Positions 1-13,612 of a stretch of 64,000 nt of DNA are shown here, piece by piece. The translations under genes were made by a program, and so were the position numbers. The first letter of the stretch is position 1; each line of letters opens with the position of its first letter. A model generated the notes under the pieces. It did not search any database and was not told the DNA's origin. It worked only from the letters and a program-made list of their open reading frames with translations. The DNA is from Centropus unirufus (lineage: Eukaryota; Chordata; Aves; Cuculiformes; Centropidae), in the NCBI GenBank assembly GCA_013397695.1, contig VYZI01000123.1:2112068-2176067 (forward strand), given 5' to 3'.

Positions 1-192
1 AAAATAGGGCAAGAATGTTGCATAAGTATATTATATATATTCTAGTGTTCATTTATTTCCTAAGAAGCAATTGCCAATTACTATCAAGGCCAAATAAAAA
101 CTCCAGTAGGGAGTGGAAAATTTAAAAACAAAATAAAATTAAAAAATCAAAGACAGTGTTTTAAAATAGTATTTTCATCTTGCACTACTTAC

Positions 193-309
193 AGCAACTA
201 AGATCCAAAAAAATGTTACTGATAGATATGGACCTGAGACCAGAACATCCATATTCAAAGCAATTATCCCACCAAATACTGATGAAATTCCAATAATCAC
301 CTCGATTAC
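193..309 (-). CDS. MLC1: MLC1 coding exon 7 (residues 201-239)
   Basis: Thirty-nine codons from VIEVIIGISSVFGGIIALN (span 5) to LSVTFFWILVA (start of span 6). Acceptor TTTAAG, donor GTAAGT in phase 0. The next exon, expected to begin with a C-F-P-S-A-type sequence, lies left of the window. Confidence 0.95.
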
Positions 310-3300
310 CTTAAAGAAAGAAGAGCACACAAATTATTAACAGTGCATTTGAACACCAAGTTTCCTATTTGCATGTAGAAAGGAACTCACTGGAAGGAAA
401 AAAATTGTATTTATGCAATTAGCTACGCATGAAGTCAATGTTTTTCAGATCTAAAAAATGGCAAAACTCCAGCTGGCTTAAATGAAAACAATACCAGCCT
501 CATTTTACATATTTATAGTCTCATTTATTAGCTCCACTGAACAGCAGTTCAGTTTACACTCTTAATCCTTAAGTCATTCAATAGTCTCCTTCCCACTATA
601 TATTACAGTTATTTATCTTACACTATTCCAAAAGGAAACATTTTAAGATATAGCTCTCCCTACTGTCTTTATTCTTTCAGCTCTTACCTACACTCATCTC
701 CTTTGGGGTCTAAAGAAGTTTAGCACTTAGAAAGATGAAAGAAAAAATGGATTTAATGAAGGAAAATAAGGCTTTTCTTACTGAGTATGACTTCAGAATT
801 CGAGCAGGAAAGCTGACATTGCTCAAAATGGTGGTACTGTCATATGCAGTATTCTAAAGGGAAATAACAAGTCATGATGAAAAAAACACACAAAGCAGTA
901 CATTTCTTTCTAATATCCTGTACAACCTGGTACAGATTGAAATGATAGCATGCAATGACTGGTTGGCGCATCAGAGCTGACAAGGGCACACCACGGTGTT
1001 TGCCAGTGTCAGACAACATCAGTCACATTAAAAATAAACAAGATAGTCCCAAATTAGCTGTCACACGACCACCACTCAACAATGAAATACAGTTATCTCC
1101 CCTTCCCACTTTCAACATACATCCTTTCTCCCTGAGTTTTCAGGTGTTAGTGATGTGCACAGACAGTAAGTGAAGGAGGACAGTACTACTAAACAACTGT
1201 ACTTAGCAAGAAATACTTCCCGTGGAACACAAAATGGGACAGCACGTTTGCTCCGTTATTACCTAAAAGAAGTACTGTTGTAGACAAGTGAGGATGGGAT
1301 CTGGAAGAGCGTTCGTGACTGAAGAAAATTTTAGCCATAGCCCCAAATCCTGAAGCCAATGTTCATTGTTCAAATTGGCATACACGACGAATACTTTCTT
1401 CAAAAGGCATTGCTTGCATGCAGACAAGTCACAGCATTCTAATGTTTCATACGTCATAAAGTTTTACTCAAAAAACTGAAGTAAAACATCTGCTACGTCT
1501 GTTCATAAGATATTCAGACAATTCTGTGCTGTATAATTGCAACAGAGGGCTCACTGCACTTTTAAAGACAGAAGAGGCTATTACTGTTTAGTACAGTACG
1601 TTTATTTTTTGTTCAAATCTAGTTTCACCATGTAATATGAAGTTACATTCTGGAGTTGCCAGTAACCTGTCAATGTATGCAATACAGGAAAAAGTTTATA
1701 TTTTTTAACACCAGAAGAAGACATTTTTAATCCATAGAGGTACCTACTTTCTTTCTCGCACAGCAGTCTTCAGTAGACCTAGCTGAAATGATCACAGTGG
1801 TTGCCATGAAGATTTCCAGCAGAATAAGTAGAATCAAGTTGAAATTTATCTGTCAGTAAAATCCCAGACATAAATGAGTTACACCTTCTACATTAAAAAA
1901 TAAAGGAGCAGGTGGGATCTAGGAGGATCCAGCAGGCTATTTTCTGTGTTAGATCTATCTATTAATTAGATACCTTGTTAACCAATTTTTTTTGTACTTT
2001 ATTAGTTTCTAGGATGATACTTAGCTATCTACATAATACTCTAACTACCTAACCTAACAAACATTTATTTCATTCATTGGAATATTCTGTTTGAGATTTT
2101 ATCACTGTCTTACAGAAGAACACTTAATGGCAACAGTGTGATTGCTGGGTACATCTGCATTTTGCAGGACCACACATATAAAACCAGAACACTGCAGGAA
2201 AACATGAAAGATTCATAGGAACAGAAAAAGGATGGACAAGAGCAAGCCTGCCTAGCGCAGGGGCTAAGGCAATCCACTGTGGGGCAGGAGGGACACAGGC
2301 TCACAACCCCTAAGCCGCAATCCAAATGGCACAATACAATGTCTAATGCTGAATGAAAACCCAGTCCAAAGAACCAGGCCAAAATCCTACCTCTGTGCTC
2401 TAAGTAGTGCTAGCAGAGCACTGATGAACACTCTTTGGGGTTTCATAACTCTTGCAGGTCCAACAGACCCCATTAGTGTGCAAAAACATGGATGCTGCCA
2501 TTCCTCCTGCCACTGCTCATCGTCAAGAGAAAAAGAACTGTAATGCATAAAATTCCTTTTTGTTTATTATCCCATGAAAAGAGGTAAAGTCCTGCTCTAC
2601 ATGGGCTAAATCATTTTCTAGAAGCACACGAATTATGCAGGGTGGGTCTCCCTCTTGTCTTCAAAAGCATCATTTTTCTGCTGGCAGCCCAAGAAAATAT
2701 CTGGTGGTTTAGTCCATTGGGAAAAGTACCAAAACTCTAGAGAGAAGTGGCTCTATTCAGACCTGATAAAATCAGAGCGAAGCATTCCTCAGTGACTTAG
2801 AACCGAATTACATTGTTCCCTCACGTCAGACCTGGTTTGCAGATGATCAAGTCTCAGTTTTTCTCTGGTACATATCTTGCAGCACACGTTTTTTAAAAAA
2901 GATCATACGTGGCAATTCGAGGGGCTTTTCTGAGTACTGAAATTCATTCCTCTCTGGAAACCATGGTTGGAACTATGTGCCTTGCAGTACATGACAGCAT
3001 GTAAAGTTATACTAGAGCCACAAACAGCAATAAATGTCACAGTGGTAGGCTTCTAGGGAAAGTGCTAGCATGAAGAATAAAAATAATATTTGGCAGAAGA
3101 AGAGGTATTAAACATGTGGCCTGCAGAAAAATTTAATCCAGCCTTTATATTTCCATGATTTGCACATGTTTTGTCATGCAGTCCTGGTACACATGTGGGC
3201 TGGCAAGGGCACGCTATACCGTGCAGTGCCAAGTAAGATGTACCAGTTTGAGTCCCGAAGCCCTGTAACCACATTGATGGACAAACTCATTTGGTTCTAG

Positions 3301-6300
3301 TTATGAGAAGTAAATAACAGAAATTGAAAAAGTGACAGTAAATAAATTACATTTTAAATTTTATCTTTCCAGTATTTTTTTTTCTAATCCAACACGTCTG
3401 CAATATCAGACAGAGCCTTCCACTCATAAAATTAGTTCAACACCCCTAGACCAAAGTAAAAGTGTCTCCTCTCCAGTGTTGGAGTTTGGGTGGTTTTGTT
3501 GTTTTCGGTTTTTTAAACAGAATATTAATATTAAGTATTAATTGTCTTACTTGGATAACTGTATCCTTTTTATGAGTATTAGTGCTTTTAAACTACTGGT
3601 GGCAATTTTACATCAGACCTAGTATGATTTTCTTGTGCAGTTTCCCACAGGGAGCAAAAAAAAATGTGACAATGAAAGAATAGTTAAAGAGATGGTATTC
3701 TACATTTAATTTGTACCGCATGGGTAATGGAAACCAGCTGGCAGTGAGCGGCCAAACAGGGAGAGTGTCTCCAGTAAACTTCAGAGAGCACTATGTCTTA
3801 GGACAGGTTCAAAAAAAACTTCAGAGCCAACAAAGCTTTGCACGTACAGTTATCCTGACTTATCTTTGTTCAGTGATCAACAACATAGTATGAAAATGCA
3901 ATAGGCAAGGGTCAAGAATTTAAACTAAATAACCAAAGACATATTGTGGATATTGTTGTAGATAACTAACATTTGGCAAAGAAAGAACTCACCTTGATAC
4001 AAATTTAATGTTTATCATTTATACTTTCTGTCTAACATAACCTTTTTTTTTCAAATGGCTTCATCTACCTTCAAAATGCAAAAGCTGTTAATATTTAATA
4101 ATAGAAAAAGCTACTTTTTATGCAATCTAAAAACTACTCACTTCAAAAGTATGCAACTAAAGTTAAGCTCTTACACACGGGGCCAGCTGAAAGCTTCCCA
4201 AGAGCATAAGCAAAATTATTTTTGTCACTCTGGGGCTCGTGACATAATAGCTGTTTATTGTGGTGGCAAAATTAGTCCCTTGGGCCCACCTTTCCTGGGC
4301 AGATTGAGCCCTCAATGTCCCAACAGCACTGGGAACCTGTCTACTAGGAGAAGGGAATTCAAAGGGACTGGTAGATTCCTGTCAGAATTCTCTGCCGTTT
4401 CCTCTCAGAATGCTTGGACTGGTTTCTAATATTTTATCTCTCTACCAAGAAAGGAAGGGAAAAGGCAGTGTCTCTATGTCTGGTATACAATGCATTCAGC
4501 CCCAACAGCCCAAGACACTGAGGGGGCAAATGCCCGAGGGAACTGCTACTCTGGCAATAAGCTAGCAAAGGCTGTTCAAAGAACTGACTGGTGCCAGCTC
4601 TCCGGAGATGCACACAGAAGGAAGCAGGCCATGACTTTGTTGCATCAAACACACGGCAAAACTGCCCACATATGAAGGCAGCACTGTTTGAGTTCAAGTG
4701 ATCCTACTGTCCCAAAGGCTAAACCTCCACAGCCTGACAGACCGCAGTACTTCCATCTCCCTGAAAATCGGGCCAGCTGCACAAAAATGTGAAGCTACAT
4801 AATTACCAAGCCTTAAAAACAGGTTTCTGAGTATTGGCCTAATATACTTTCTAAGGGCAAGTAAACACAATTAATTTAGAAGTTCAACATCTGTGAAATC
4901 TGAAACTAGCCAGATGTTACTAAAATAGCATCGATATCTCCAAAGCAAACTTGCTTCTGCACCATTTTCCTATCAGAAAATCTTTCATTATCTGCTACAT
5001 AATTATAGGGGGCCATTATTAATCCTGTGCTCTTAATATCACAATAGTTGATATGATAGTGGGAGAAGAACTGAACAATAGCACGAGAGCAGTCATTAAC
5101 CTTCACAGGAAATGCATGCCATTTTCATATTAAGTACTGCTGTTCTGTGACAGTCTATTCTGTGACATCATCAATGGCAATGATAATACCTATCACTTGT
5201 TATTGTCTCATACATTAACGTTGCTATGTAGTATAGAAGTCTCAGAATATTTTACTACAGCAAAAAAAAAAACAAGCCACCTTTTAGTTCCACTGTTTGT
5301 CTCATATTACTAAAGGCAGATGTTAAAAGATTGCAACCCAAAACCAGTGAACTTTTCCCAGCCTGAAATATGTGTCTGTCAAATGACATAACTGCTTCAT
5401 TCTCTTTGTTCATTATATATAAGAAAAATATTCATCAAAAGTTTCTTCCCTGGTGGTCTCAGAAGCAAAACTATCCTTTAAAGAAGATTCAGGAAAGAAT
5501 TACACTGAATATGATAATGAAATCTCCCAGAAGTAGCACTGTTTGGGACACCTTCTCATTTCAGTACAATTCAACCCTAAAAACTGGCTAATCTACACAT
5601 AAGCAACTAATTTGTTTCTCTTCTGACCCTGCTCTTACAAAAATCTATCAAACAAAATAAACAAACAAAAAGCAATTAGAAAACAACAAAGCTTGCTCCA
5701 GTGGACAGAAAAATAAACAATCAGTTGATCAAACTGGATTTCATTTGAAGATCTAATTAATGGGTTTTATTTTTTAATATAAGAATTTTCATTTACATAT
5801 TAATCTCCTGAAGTTAGCTGTTCCACGCATCTTCTAGCCACACAAGTTTTCGTCTCTGTTGTAAATTTTCCAGTCTTGTCTTTATTATTAAAATAAAACT
5901 ACTGCTCAGTGATCTCTTTTCACAGACTAAGTGGGAATACTTGGATACTGACAACACTGTCATTACATGTGACCTCCAGGCACCTTATCTTTCCCCCTTT
6001 TTTCAGCAGAGATACACATAGCATTAGTAATTGTTTTAGTAACTTACATTTATAGCTGATGGATTGAGGACAAGTTTGCATCCAAACCAAATTAAACAAG
6101 TTGTTGTAACAGCAAATGTAGAGACAAACAGAATCTGAAAATTGGGTATCTGAAAAACAATTTCAAAATGGGTTTCTCTCTCATTTTAACAAGGAAAAAA
6201 ATACCCAACTGCCAATAAAAATCTTATACTTACCACATTAATTTTATTCCTTGCTATGGCAAAGCTCACAACTGCTGAAGGAATACACTGGGAAAATTAA

Positions 6301-9300
6301 AAGAAAAGACTAGTGGGATATTCTGCACAAAGAATTGTGTTCTTATGTGTCTATACATCTATTTTATTTGGTCTTAATTCATATTTCAATTAATTCAAAC
6401 AGAATATCAGAAAATCAGGGGAAAGTCTGTCTTTTTTGCCTGAGCTTACTAGTCGTATCTGAGGATTACAAGAGGTTTAAGTATGCCTTGCCTACCCCTC
6501 AGTTTTGACAGGGCACCCAGCAAAATGTGACAAGTAAAGGAAAGAAAGAAAAACTTCCATTTCACGCCTCTGTTAGTTTAAATTAATTCTAGAAGGCCTG
6601 AGATACTTGAGCAGGAAAATAAAAACACTGCTACTCTCAGACTAGGCCTCCACATTAAATCTAGACAACTGTAACACAGTTCTGGGGAAGTTTGTAGAAA
6701 CTGGTCTGTTGAGTCAAGCTGCACTTTGAGAATTGTGCCTAGGATCTCCACAATATTCACTAGGGACCAGTGCTTCTATACTTCAGGGCAGAGCTAAATG
6801 AAAAAATCACGCCGAAGTGAAAAGGTCCTCAAAGTAATTTCTCTTTCCCTTAGATGCTCCCCACCATAACGTGTATGATACCCTTAACAGATCCAACTCT
6901 ATTTTACACAAATACATAATGCTATGACACACTAATGAGCAAAATAAAATATACTCAAGTAAAGTTATTAAAAATGTTGCCTTGTTAAATCATTAATCAT
7001 GTAAAAAATCTGCATTTCTTTGCTAATTATCTTTCCACACATCTGAGCACTGATGGTTTAACAAGGGAACCACTGTAACTGGATTAATATCAACATTTAA
7101 AATTCTTGGCAGCACTTCCTTAACACCTAAATGACCTGAATTTAACATAATTAAAACATCCCTTTATGTGCTGGATACCCTGGAGTCTCTAGAACACTCC
7201 ATAACCACCTTTAAGCAACTGAATCCTACTACTAGTCAAGATGATAAAAAAAGTGTCTAGAGAGCAATTCAGCTCATGCTAAACCAGGCACTTACTGGTC
7301 AGTTGGCTACACAGCTCTCTAGGCTCTTTCACCTATACTGACTCTGTTATACGTAACTACAACACCTTGCTCACCTACAGACACAGAAATGTGCACATCT
7401 TTACCCACAGCAAGACATCCAAACCCAATGTGACAACCTTCTCCACATACCAGATCTTTGTGAATTCTGAATAAAAACAAAGTTCAAAGAGACACAGTTT
7501 GGGGCAGGAAAGAGATATTTCAGTATCACTAATGCTGCAGAGAATAACACATCAGTGAAGATATTAACATAAAAAACTGCGTCAGCAGAAATTAAGTGAC
7601 AGTTCATTCACAGACCAGCTACTGGAATTTGTTTAAGTAAAGCATTAGCCCTGCACCTAATTTAAACCAAATCTGCAAGTTAAGTTGCAAAAATAACAGA
7701 ACAGAAAAATGACAGGACAGAACAGAACCCTATCATGAACAAAGCAAGTACATCAGACTCATCTTATGCAGGCAGATCTAAAGTGTAGATGAAGTGTATA
7801 CTGTATAGAAAAACAAATATGAGTTCCTAAAAATAGAGTAAAAAATACTGGACTTTGGAAAACTTCGGAGATCTTTAATGCATATTTACTAATAAAATAG
7901 CCATATTCAAGAGAACTTTTTAGTCTGCTTCGGTACTTGGATATTAGGGTAAAATACACTGAAAAGGTAACACTTTGAAACACTATTGAAATACATCCTG
8001 ATAGCATTTAGCCATGCAATTCCTCAAATACATAATAATGCAAATATTCTTAAAATAAAGCACAGAAAAACTGTTCATGTGCATAACTACTGAATGCCAA
8101 TGGTGAGCTGGTTAACAAAAGCTGGTAGCATAAACATGTTTTCATGACAACTTTTATTCCCTTAACCATGGGATTAAAACCCATTTAATGAATTGTTAAA
8201 TAGAATTAAATGTACCATGAAAAAAGTTGATAGTAAAAACACAGAATAAATACATTAAACCCATAAAAGCCTTTTACTACTGATTTTGCTGTCAAAAAGC
8301 CACAGCAAATAATTAAGAATGCTTACTGAACCTGCTGCACAACGTAAATAATCCATTTCAGATGGAAAAATATTTCCCAGATATAGTGAAAAGCCAGAAG
8401 TAATAAGGAGGCAAGTCTGAAAAGCAATAAATAAGATAAGTTAATAGAATAAAACTATTGTTTGAAAAAGCAACTAGTCAGATAGAAATCAGCAGTTCCT
8501 TTCAAATAAAGCTACCAACGAACATTTAACAATGCAGTCTTTGTGTGAATAACTTTGAAGCAAAATATGAAAACACGCTGAGCTCTGAAGAAGATGTTTT
8601 GCTGGTTACCAAGACTTAACGCGGAACCAACCACACAATCATGTTTGAACCAAGCATTGTGTCCTGACTTGGCAAATAGCTAATAAAATGCTCAAAAGAT
8701 GATTGCAGTGTTCAGTGGCAAAAAAGAGCTTCAGAAACCTCAGCTAGGCCTCTACTTCGCATTCTCTGCTTGGCCTAAGCAACATTCATTATGCATAGGA
8801 GCAGCTGGGCAAGTACCAAGTAGAACACATCAACAAAAATAATGTCAGGATACCCTGATAAAAACTCTTCCACCTATATTCTTGTCTCCCCCAAACTCTC
8901 TTCCTGCTTTGGTCCAGTGGTAGCCCATAAATGTTCAATTCTTCCTGTTCCCTTGCTAACTATTCAATTTATTTCATAATTGTCCAAGTTACATTCTCAG
9001 CAATAAATTATTAGTGTATTTCACTAACTTTTTTTCTTTTTGCTTGTTTCTCTGAGTATGCACCTCTTTGAAGGAGCATAATATGAGAGACAGAACAACT
9101 CTTATGTTTTATCTGGGTTTTTTTTCATATTACAAAATTACATGGGTCTTTAAGAAGTCCTTGTCAAAAAATGACAGAAAATAAGTGTAGCGTATGTGTG
9201 TGTATAAGTACACACAGAGAGGACTCTGGCAGACAGGAAAAACAGCATTTATAGAACACAACTGAAAATTGTGCTTGAAGCGTATGGAATTGTTCCTGCA

Positions 9301-10731
9301 CAAGAGCAGCCCATGCTAGTAGCCACTTTGATGTCACTGTATGGTTTGCAACTGCTTCCTGAAGTAGCCAGGTTGGTTCACTATGAATTCTGTTGCTCAG
9401 CATCCAGACTTTCCACTCTGGACACTGTCTTTCAGAAGAGTTGGGAGAGATTATACGCTATAATACTTAGGAGAAAAATCTAATTGGAAATTATTGGATT
9501 AGTTTATTAATAAAATTGCATTTTCATCTATCCATAAAATTCATGCTTCTTGATAATATGACTTCAGCAAACGATCATTAAACATTAGTATCTCCATTCA
9601 TTCACACCAACTCAGTAAAAAGCAAACATCTAATTAAAGACAGTTGAACTTTTTGACAATTAAGTTTGAGAAAAATTAATGCAAAGAGCCAGCTCTTCTT
9701 TTGTTCTCTTTTTATGTAAGAGTACATCTGAAAGGAAATCCAAGTTTTGGAGGTGGTCAGAAAGGAAAAAATGTTGAGCTCTCTCCATGAAAATAAGGCA
9801 ATACATTAATTCACTGTGCAAAAATAAGTAATTAACATATTACGAGTGGAACATTTTTAGCTCTTAATAAAAATTACTCTTCATAACACATGAATTGACA
9901 GAAAAAAAAAAGATCAAATCCTAATTGCTATAATAAACTTCAGTCAACTTGGCTCAGAACATGAAGCAGCATATGTTGTACATGCAAGATCAGTGTCCTA
10001 CAGTTCTGGCAGTGACACAAGAATTCAAATCACCATTATGTTCCTGTAAGAAACAGAAGCGCATACCTCACTACATGAAGATTCTGCCAAATAACTACTA
10101 AATACTGAAAGATGAATGTGACACTTAAGAACTATACATATTTTTAATGCCAAAATGCTATCGTGGCAAGTGGAGTACTTTTAAGAGATAAAAATATATT
10201 GAAAGAATGCATATGATCAGGGTAATTTGCATCCTTTACTGCCTATACATACAGGTTGATATTTACCACTTACAAATTCTCTGATGATGCTATATGGTTA
10301 ATATTACAGATAAACAAAATAGCCTTCATGGAGCATCTTTGATTAGTGCACAAGTACTCCAAGAATACCATTAATCACATAAGTGTTAATTCCAAATTTG
10401 CTAAATATGTTCCTCTCTGGACAAATATTTATATTCAATGCTATCAGTGACAAAACTGTGATCCCCAAATGATATGAAACAGAACAGATTACTGGGCACT
10501 GAGATCTCACCTACATTTTTCCATTTAGTATCATTTAAAGTACTTACTCCCATCAGCAAAGAAAAGATCCATGTTCTGTAACTAAAGCAAGGATGCAGCC
10601 TCTTTGATAGCTGAAGGTCACTGGATTTAGTGTCCGGTATATAATTTCCATTCTCTTGTTTTCCCCGCTCCAAAGTTGGCATCCTGTCATAGCTAAATTC
10701 TTCTCTGTAACCTTCTTCCCTGGTCATAACA
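193..10731 (-). CDS. MLC1: MLC1, 5' coding half (7 exons, gene continues off the left edge)
   Basis: MLC1 is a multi-pass plasma-membrane protein of astrocyte end-feet. It works with GlialCAM in chloride and volume regulation, and its loss in humans causes megalencephalic leukoencephalopathy with subcortical cysts. Reading the minus strand, exons 10731-10548, 8416-8327, 6287-6234, 6149-6048, 1849-1748, 853-782 and 309-193 join into 239 codons with no stop. The N-terminus carries YDRMPTLERG and SDLQLSKRL, which I recognise from vertebrate MLC1. Hydrophobic segments lie near residues 52-75, 90-105, 112-132, 143-165, 201-220 and 228-239, matching the first five to six of the eight expected membrane spans. 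Every exon has AG/GT flanks. Human MLC1 is 377 residues, so about 140 C-terminal residues are outside the window. The gene is divergent from MOV10L1, the arrangement known in mammals. Confidence 0.96.
782..853 (-). CDS. MLC1: MLC1 coding exon 6 (residues 177-200)
   Basis: Twenty-four codons encoding the cytoplasmic loop between spans 4 and 5, ending in the recognisable FPARILKSYS. The first half of the loop (NTAYDSTTILSNV) is diverged from mammals. Acceptor CTTTAG, donor GTAAGA, phase 0. Confidence 0.93.
1748..1849 (-). CDS. MLC1: MLC1 coding exon 5 (residues 143-176)
   Basis: Thirty-four codons starting INFNLILLILLEIFMATT, the fourth membrane span, followed by the charged segment ARSTEDCCARKK. 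Human MLC1 has a run of lysines at this place, so the loop is shorter and less basic here. Acceptor GACAG, donor GTAGGT. Confidence 0.95.
6048..6149 (-). CDS. MLC1: MLC1 coding exon 4 (residues 109-142)
   Basis: Thirty-four codons beginning IPNFQILFVSTFAVTTTC and ending LVLNPSAIN, the third membrane span. It is separated from exon 3 by an intron of only 84 bp (6150-6233). TTTCAG acceptor, GTAAGT donor, phase 0. Confidence 0.96.
6234..6287 (-). CDS. MLC1: MLC1 coding exon 3 (residues 91-108)
   Basis: A 54-bp exon encoding CIPSAVVSFAIARNKINV, the second membrane span. AG acceptor and GTAAGT donor, both in phase 0. It is too short to show as an ORF and was found by following MLC1 homology. Confidence 0.94.
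6288..10547 (-). other. MLC1 introns 1 and 2 (between listed exons)
   Basis: AT-rich intronic DNA interrupted only by the exon at 8327-8416. I saw no repeat family, RNA gene or extra exon that I can support. Confidence 0.6.
8327..8416 (-). CDS. MLC1: MLC1 coding exon 2 (residues 61-90)
   Basis: Thirty codons reading TCLLITSGFSLYLGN then FPSEMDYLRCAAGS. The exon completes membrane span 1 and forms the following loop. The acceptor is a pyrimidine-rich tract ending in CAG, and the donor is GTAAGC in phase 0. Confidence 0.96.
10548..10731 (-). CDS. MLC1: MLC1 first coding exon (residues 1-60)
   Basis: The ATG is at 10727-10725 and only four untranslated bases (10728-10731) separate it from an acceptor AG, so the rest of the 5' UTR must come from an upstream exon. 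The exon encodes the cytoplasmic N-terminus with YDRMPTLERG and SDLQLSKRL, then the start of membrane span 1 (TWIFSLLMG). The donor GTAAGT follows codon 60 in phase 0. Confidence 0.96.
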
Positions 10732-12640
10732 CTTCACAAAGACAATTAAAAAATAATAATGGAAATGCAAATGATGAAGACCAAAAATGTAATTTTGATC
10801 CTTCACATACTAAGGTCAGTGCTCAACTAGGTGTCTGTCTATTTAAGATAAAATAAATACAAGCAGTATTTAGTAATGAGCTGTATTTACATTTCAAAAA
10901 ATACAAGCGTTCTTACAAATTATTTGTATACAAGTAAATTACAATAAATACATTACATCCTGTAGCCACAGTTCATGATAATACCTCATAAATACCAACA
11001 AAGTTTGTGTATCTATATCTCAACAGACTTTTATTTCCAGCTCTAAGAACAATTTTCAGAGGTGTTTAGTTTGAGGGTAACCAAAGCTTTTTGCTTTTTT
11101 CTTTTGTAACTCTAGGACAGAAAAATATATTTGAACATATTTAGATATTAACTTCCATTTGACTTTCACACCCCTTGTCAGGTGTCTAAAATGACAGGCT
11201 TCACTATGAGCCCGATGAACTCAGACACTCCCAATAACTGAGCTACAGCAAACTTTTTCTGATTTACCTCGTATCGACTATTTTTCTTTTTCACTTAATC
11301 CTTTTTTGTTCAATTCACTGCTTGCCAATCCGTTCAAACATCTTGAGGAGTATCTTATCTCGCAATTAAGTTACTGCAGATTTTTCAACAGTTAAAAACC
11401 TTCAGGCTTACCTTCAACTCAAAAGTTAACTGTCAGTTTAAAACAGTCTTGTGAACACAGCTGCCCGTACACTTTGTGATATTCTCACCGTTCAGTGAGT
11501 CATGCCGTCTTTGAAAAGTTCTCCCTTACACTTTGGCTTTCAACAGCATCTATTCAGATAGGGAACAAAAGCACAGCAAAAACTTCAGTTAGGCCAGGGA
11601 ACAGGGAAATGCCTCCTGAATTTTAATTAACAGAACACACTAGAAAATGACTGTACTACATTCTCATAGGGCCGCTTCCAAATCAGACCAACAAATCAAA
11701 AAAGTTTCAAGCCTCTTTTTGTTTGAGTACGACCCCTCACTTGGCATCTTAAATAAAACCTTCCTCATCAATTATCACTTTTAGTTATTATAATAGCCAG
11801 CAATAACACGATTCAACAATCTAGTTCTTGTTTCAAAAGAGCAAAGTCTACTTACAACGCAGTATTCTCCTATAACAAATACAGTTAAACTTCAATTATC
11901 CAAGTATCCCAACAAGTTGAGAAGTTAGAAAGTTAGAGGTTAGAAATCTATCAAGACTATTATCTTCACTATAGAACATTTCTTTATCTTTTTCTACTAA
12001 CCCTAGTGTTCCACAGTGCTCAGATAAACCCTGTGCACTTCAATTGTACTCACATCCTTTCTTACAGAACATCATGCTGAATAAACAGCACATTTTAAAC
12101 CTAGCAGGCAGCAATGACATGCAATGGCCAGGGCACATTGGATCCAGTCCTCCTGCTTATTATGCAATGAAAAAAAAGAAAAGGAATGCTTTTATCTTGA
12201 AGATGTTGGCACTTTGACAGCTACAGCAATGACAGGGTCTTTTGTATAAACTTTAAACGCTGCTGTAACCAAGACACAATTAAATCTTCAGTTCTCTGAG
12301 GGGCATCACCTTTAAAGTATGCTAGAAAAACTTTAGAAGAGCAAGCACCACTTCTCAGTTTTAAGGGACTTTAGATTTTGCTTTTCGCATAATGTCAGCC
12401 AGTCCTGGAAGAATATTAAAATGTTACAGTTGTTTTAATAGACTGAAGCGTGGCAATTAATACACAATACACAGCACTGGACACAGCTGTTAGAAAAGGG
12501 AGAAAAGAAAGTCTGCATAGCCAAGCAAAATTGGTTTATTTAATTAACCCCTTCTATTTCTCCATTCAGGGGAGAAACACTGTGCAAATATTTCCACTAA
12601 CTGCAACTTTTCAAAAACTATATTTAATGGAAAATGAGTA
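10732..12640 (-). other. MLC1 5' intron (inferred)
   Basis: The MLC1 start codon lies four bases inside an exon that opens with an acceptor AG. DNA upstream of it should therefore be intron reaching back to a non-coding first exon, most simply near the CpG-rich promoter at about 13600. That first exon was not located. The stretch is AT-rich with no recognised feature. Confidence 0.5.
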
Positions 12641-13316
12641 ATCATAGAATGGTTTGGGTTGGATGGGACCTTAAAGATTATCCAGTACCAACCCCTGTGC
12701 CATAGGCAGGGACACCTTCCACTGGATCAGGTTGCTCAAAGCCTCATCCAACCTGGCCTTGAACACTTCCAGGGAGGGGGCATCCACGGTATCCCTGGGC
12801 GACCTGTTCCAGTGCCTCACCACCCTCACACTATCTAATCATCTTCTTATATCTAATCTAAATCAGTTTAAATACATTTCCCCTTCTTCTGTTCCTACCT
12901 GCCCTTGTATAAATTCCTTCCCCAGCTTTCCTGTAGGCCCCATTTAAGTACTGGAATACTCCTCAGAGCCTTCTCTTCTCCAGGCTGAGAAATCCAAACA
13001 CTCTCAGCTCGTCTTCATGGGAGAGGTGTTCCATCCCCCTGATAATTTTCATGGCCCTCCTCTGGGCTTGCTCCAACGAGTCCACGTCCTTCTTGTGTTG
13101 GGGGCCCCAGACCTAACTCCAGATTGGGACTGATGAGAGCAGAGGGAGAGAATCACCTCCCTGGGCCTGCTGCCAGGCTCCTTTTGTTGTAGCCCAGGAT
13201 GGAGTTGGCCTTCCAAGCTGCACACGTTGCCATTAATCAACACCCCAAGTCCTTCCCCTCAGGGCTGCTTTCGATCCATTCCCCACCCAGCCCGTATTCG
13301 TGCTTGGGATTACTTC
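12641..13316 (-). repeat. CR1 LINE fragment, minus orientation
   Basis: Begins with the reverse complement of the CR1 3' end (ATCATAGAATGGTTTGGGTT) and runs through the typical phrases for 'tightly folded' CR1 3' UTR and ORF2 tail: CCTTGAACACTTCCAGGGAG, then CAGTGCCTCACCACCCTCAC, then the CTCTGGGCTTGCTCCAACGAG region. It is 5'-truncated as most CR1 copies are, and its middle (about 12835-12940) is diverged. Confidence 0.9.
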
Positions 13317-13453
13317 ACATCTTTTCCAATGAACGCTAGGTACTAGTTTGCTCTAACAAATTACAATATAAAAAATAAAATATAAAATTCTGTATAAAAC
13401 AGGATCTCATTTTACCCTTTCCAACCAATTTAGGGAGATCAACCTATTTTTTA

Positions 13454-13612
13454 CACAAAATTAGTGAGATATTCAGGTGTTTGCTCAATAATGCCTTTGA
13501 ATAAAAAGAATTCATTAACTTCTGCGCCACTGAACAGAGCAGGGCTCAAACAGTAGAAATTTTTATTCACAATTCCAACTATTTCAGCCATGACTGGGGC
13601 TAAAAGCTCCAT
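13454..13612 (-). other. Unassigned 53-codon ATG ORF facing MLC1
   Basis: On the minus strand an ATG at 13612-13610, with G at -3 and +4 (a good initiation context), opens a 53-codon frame. It begins MELLAPVMAEIVGIVNKNFY and ends at TAA 13453-13451. It straddles the border of the CpG-rich promoter, where a divergent MLC1 transcript would start. The frame is also open far upstream into the GC-rich DNA. I do not recognise the peptide; it may be a 5'-UTR upstream ORF of MLC1 or mere chance. Confidence 0.25.

Larger units (their letters stand above)
310..6047 (-). other. MLC1 introns 4-6 (between listed exons)
   Basis: Apart from exons at 782-853 and 1748-1849, this AT-rich stretch shows no recognisable coding homology, RNA gene or clear transposon. 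The open frames in it (for example 4055-4429 plus) have no family resemblance and no exon-like borders. Confidence 0.6.

Noticed and set aside
4055..4429. 124-codon open frame in an MLC1 intron
   Set aside because: No homology, no splice-site borders and opposite strand to the host gene.
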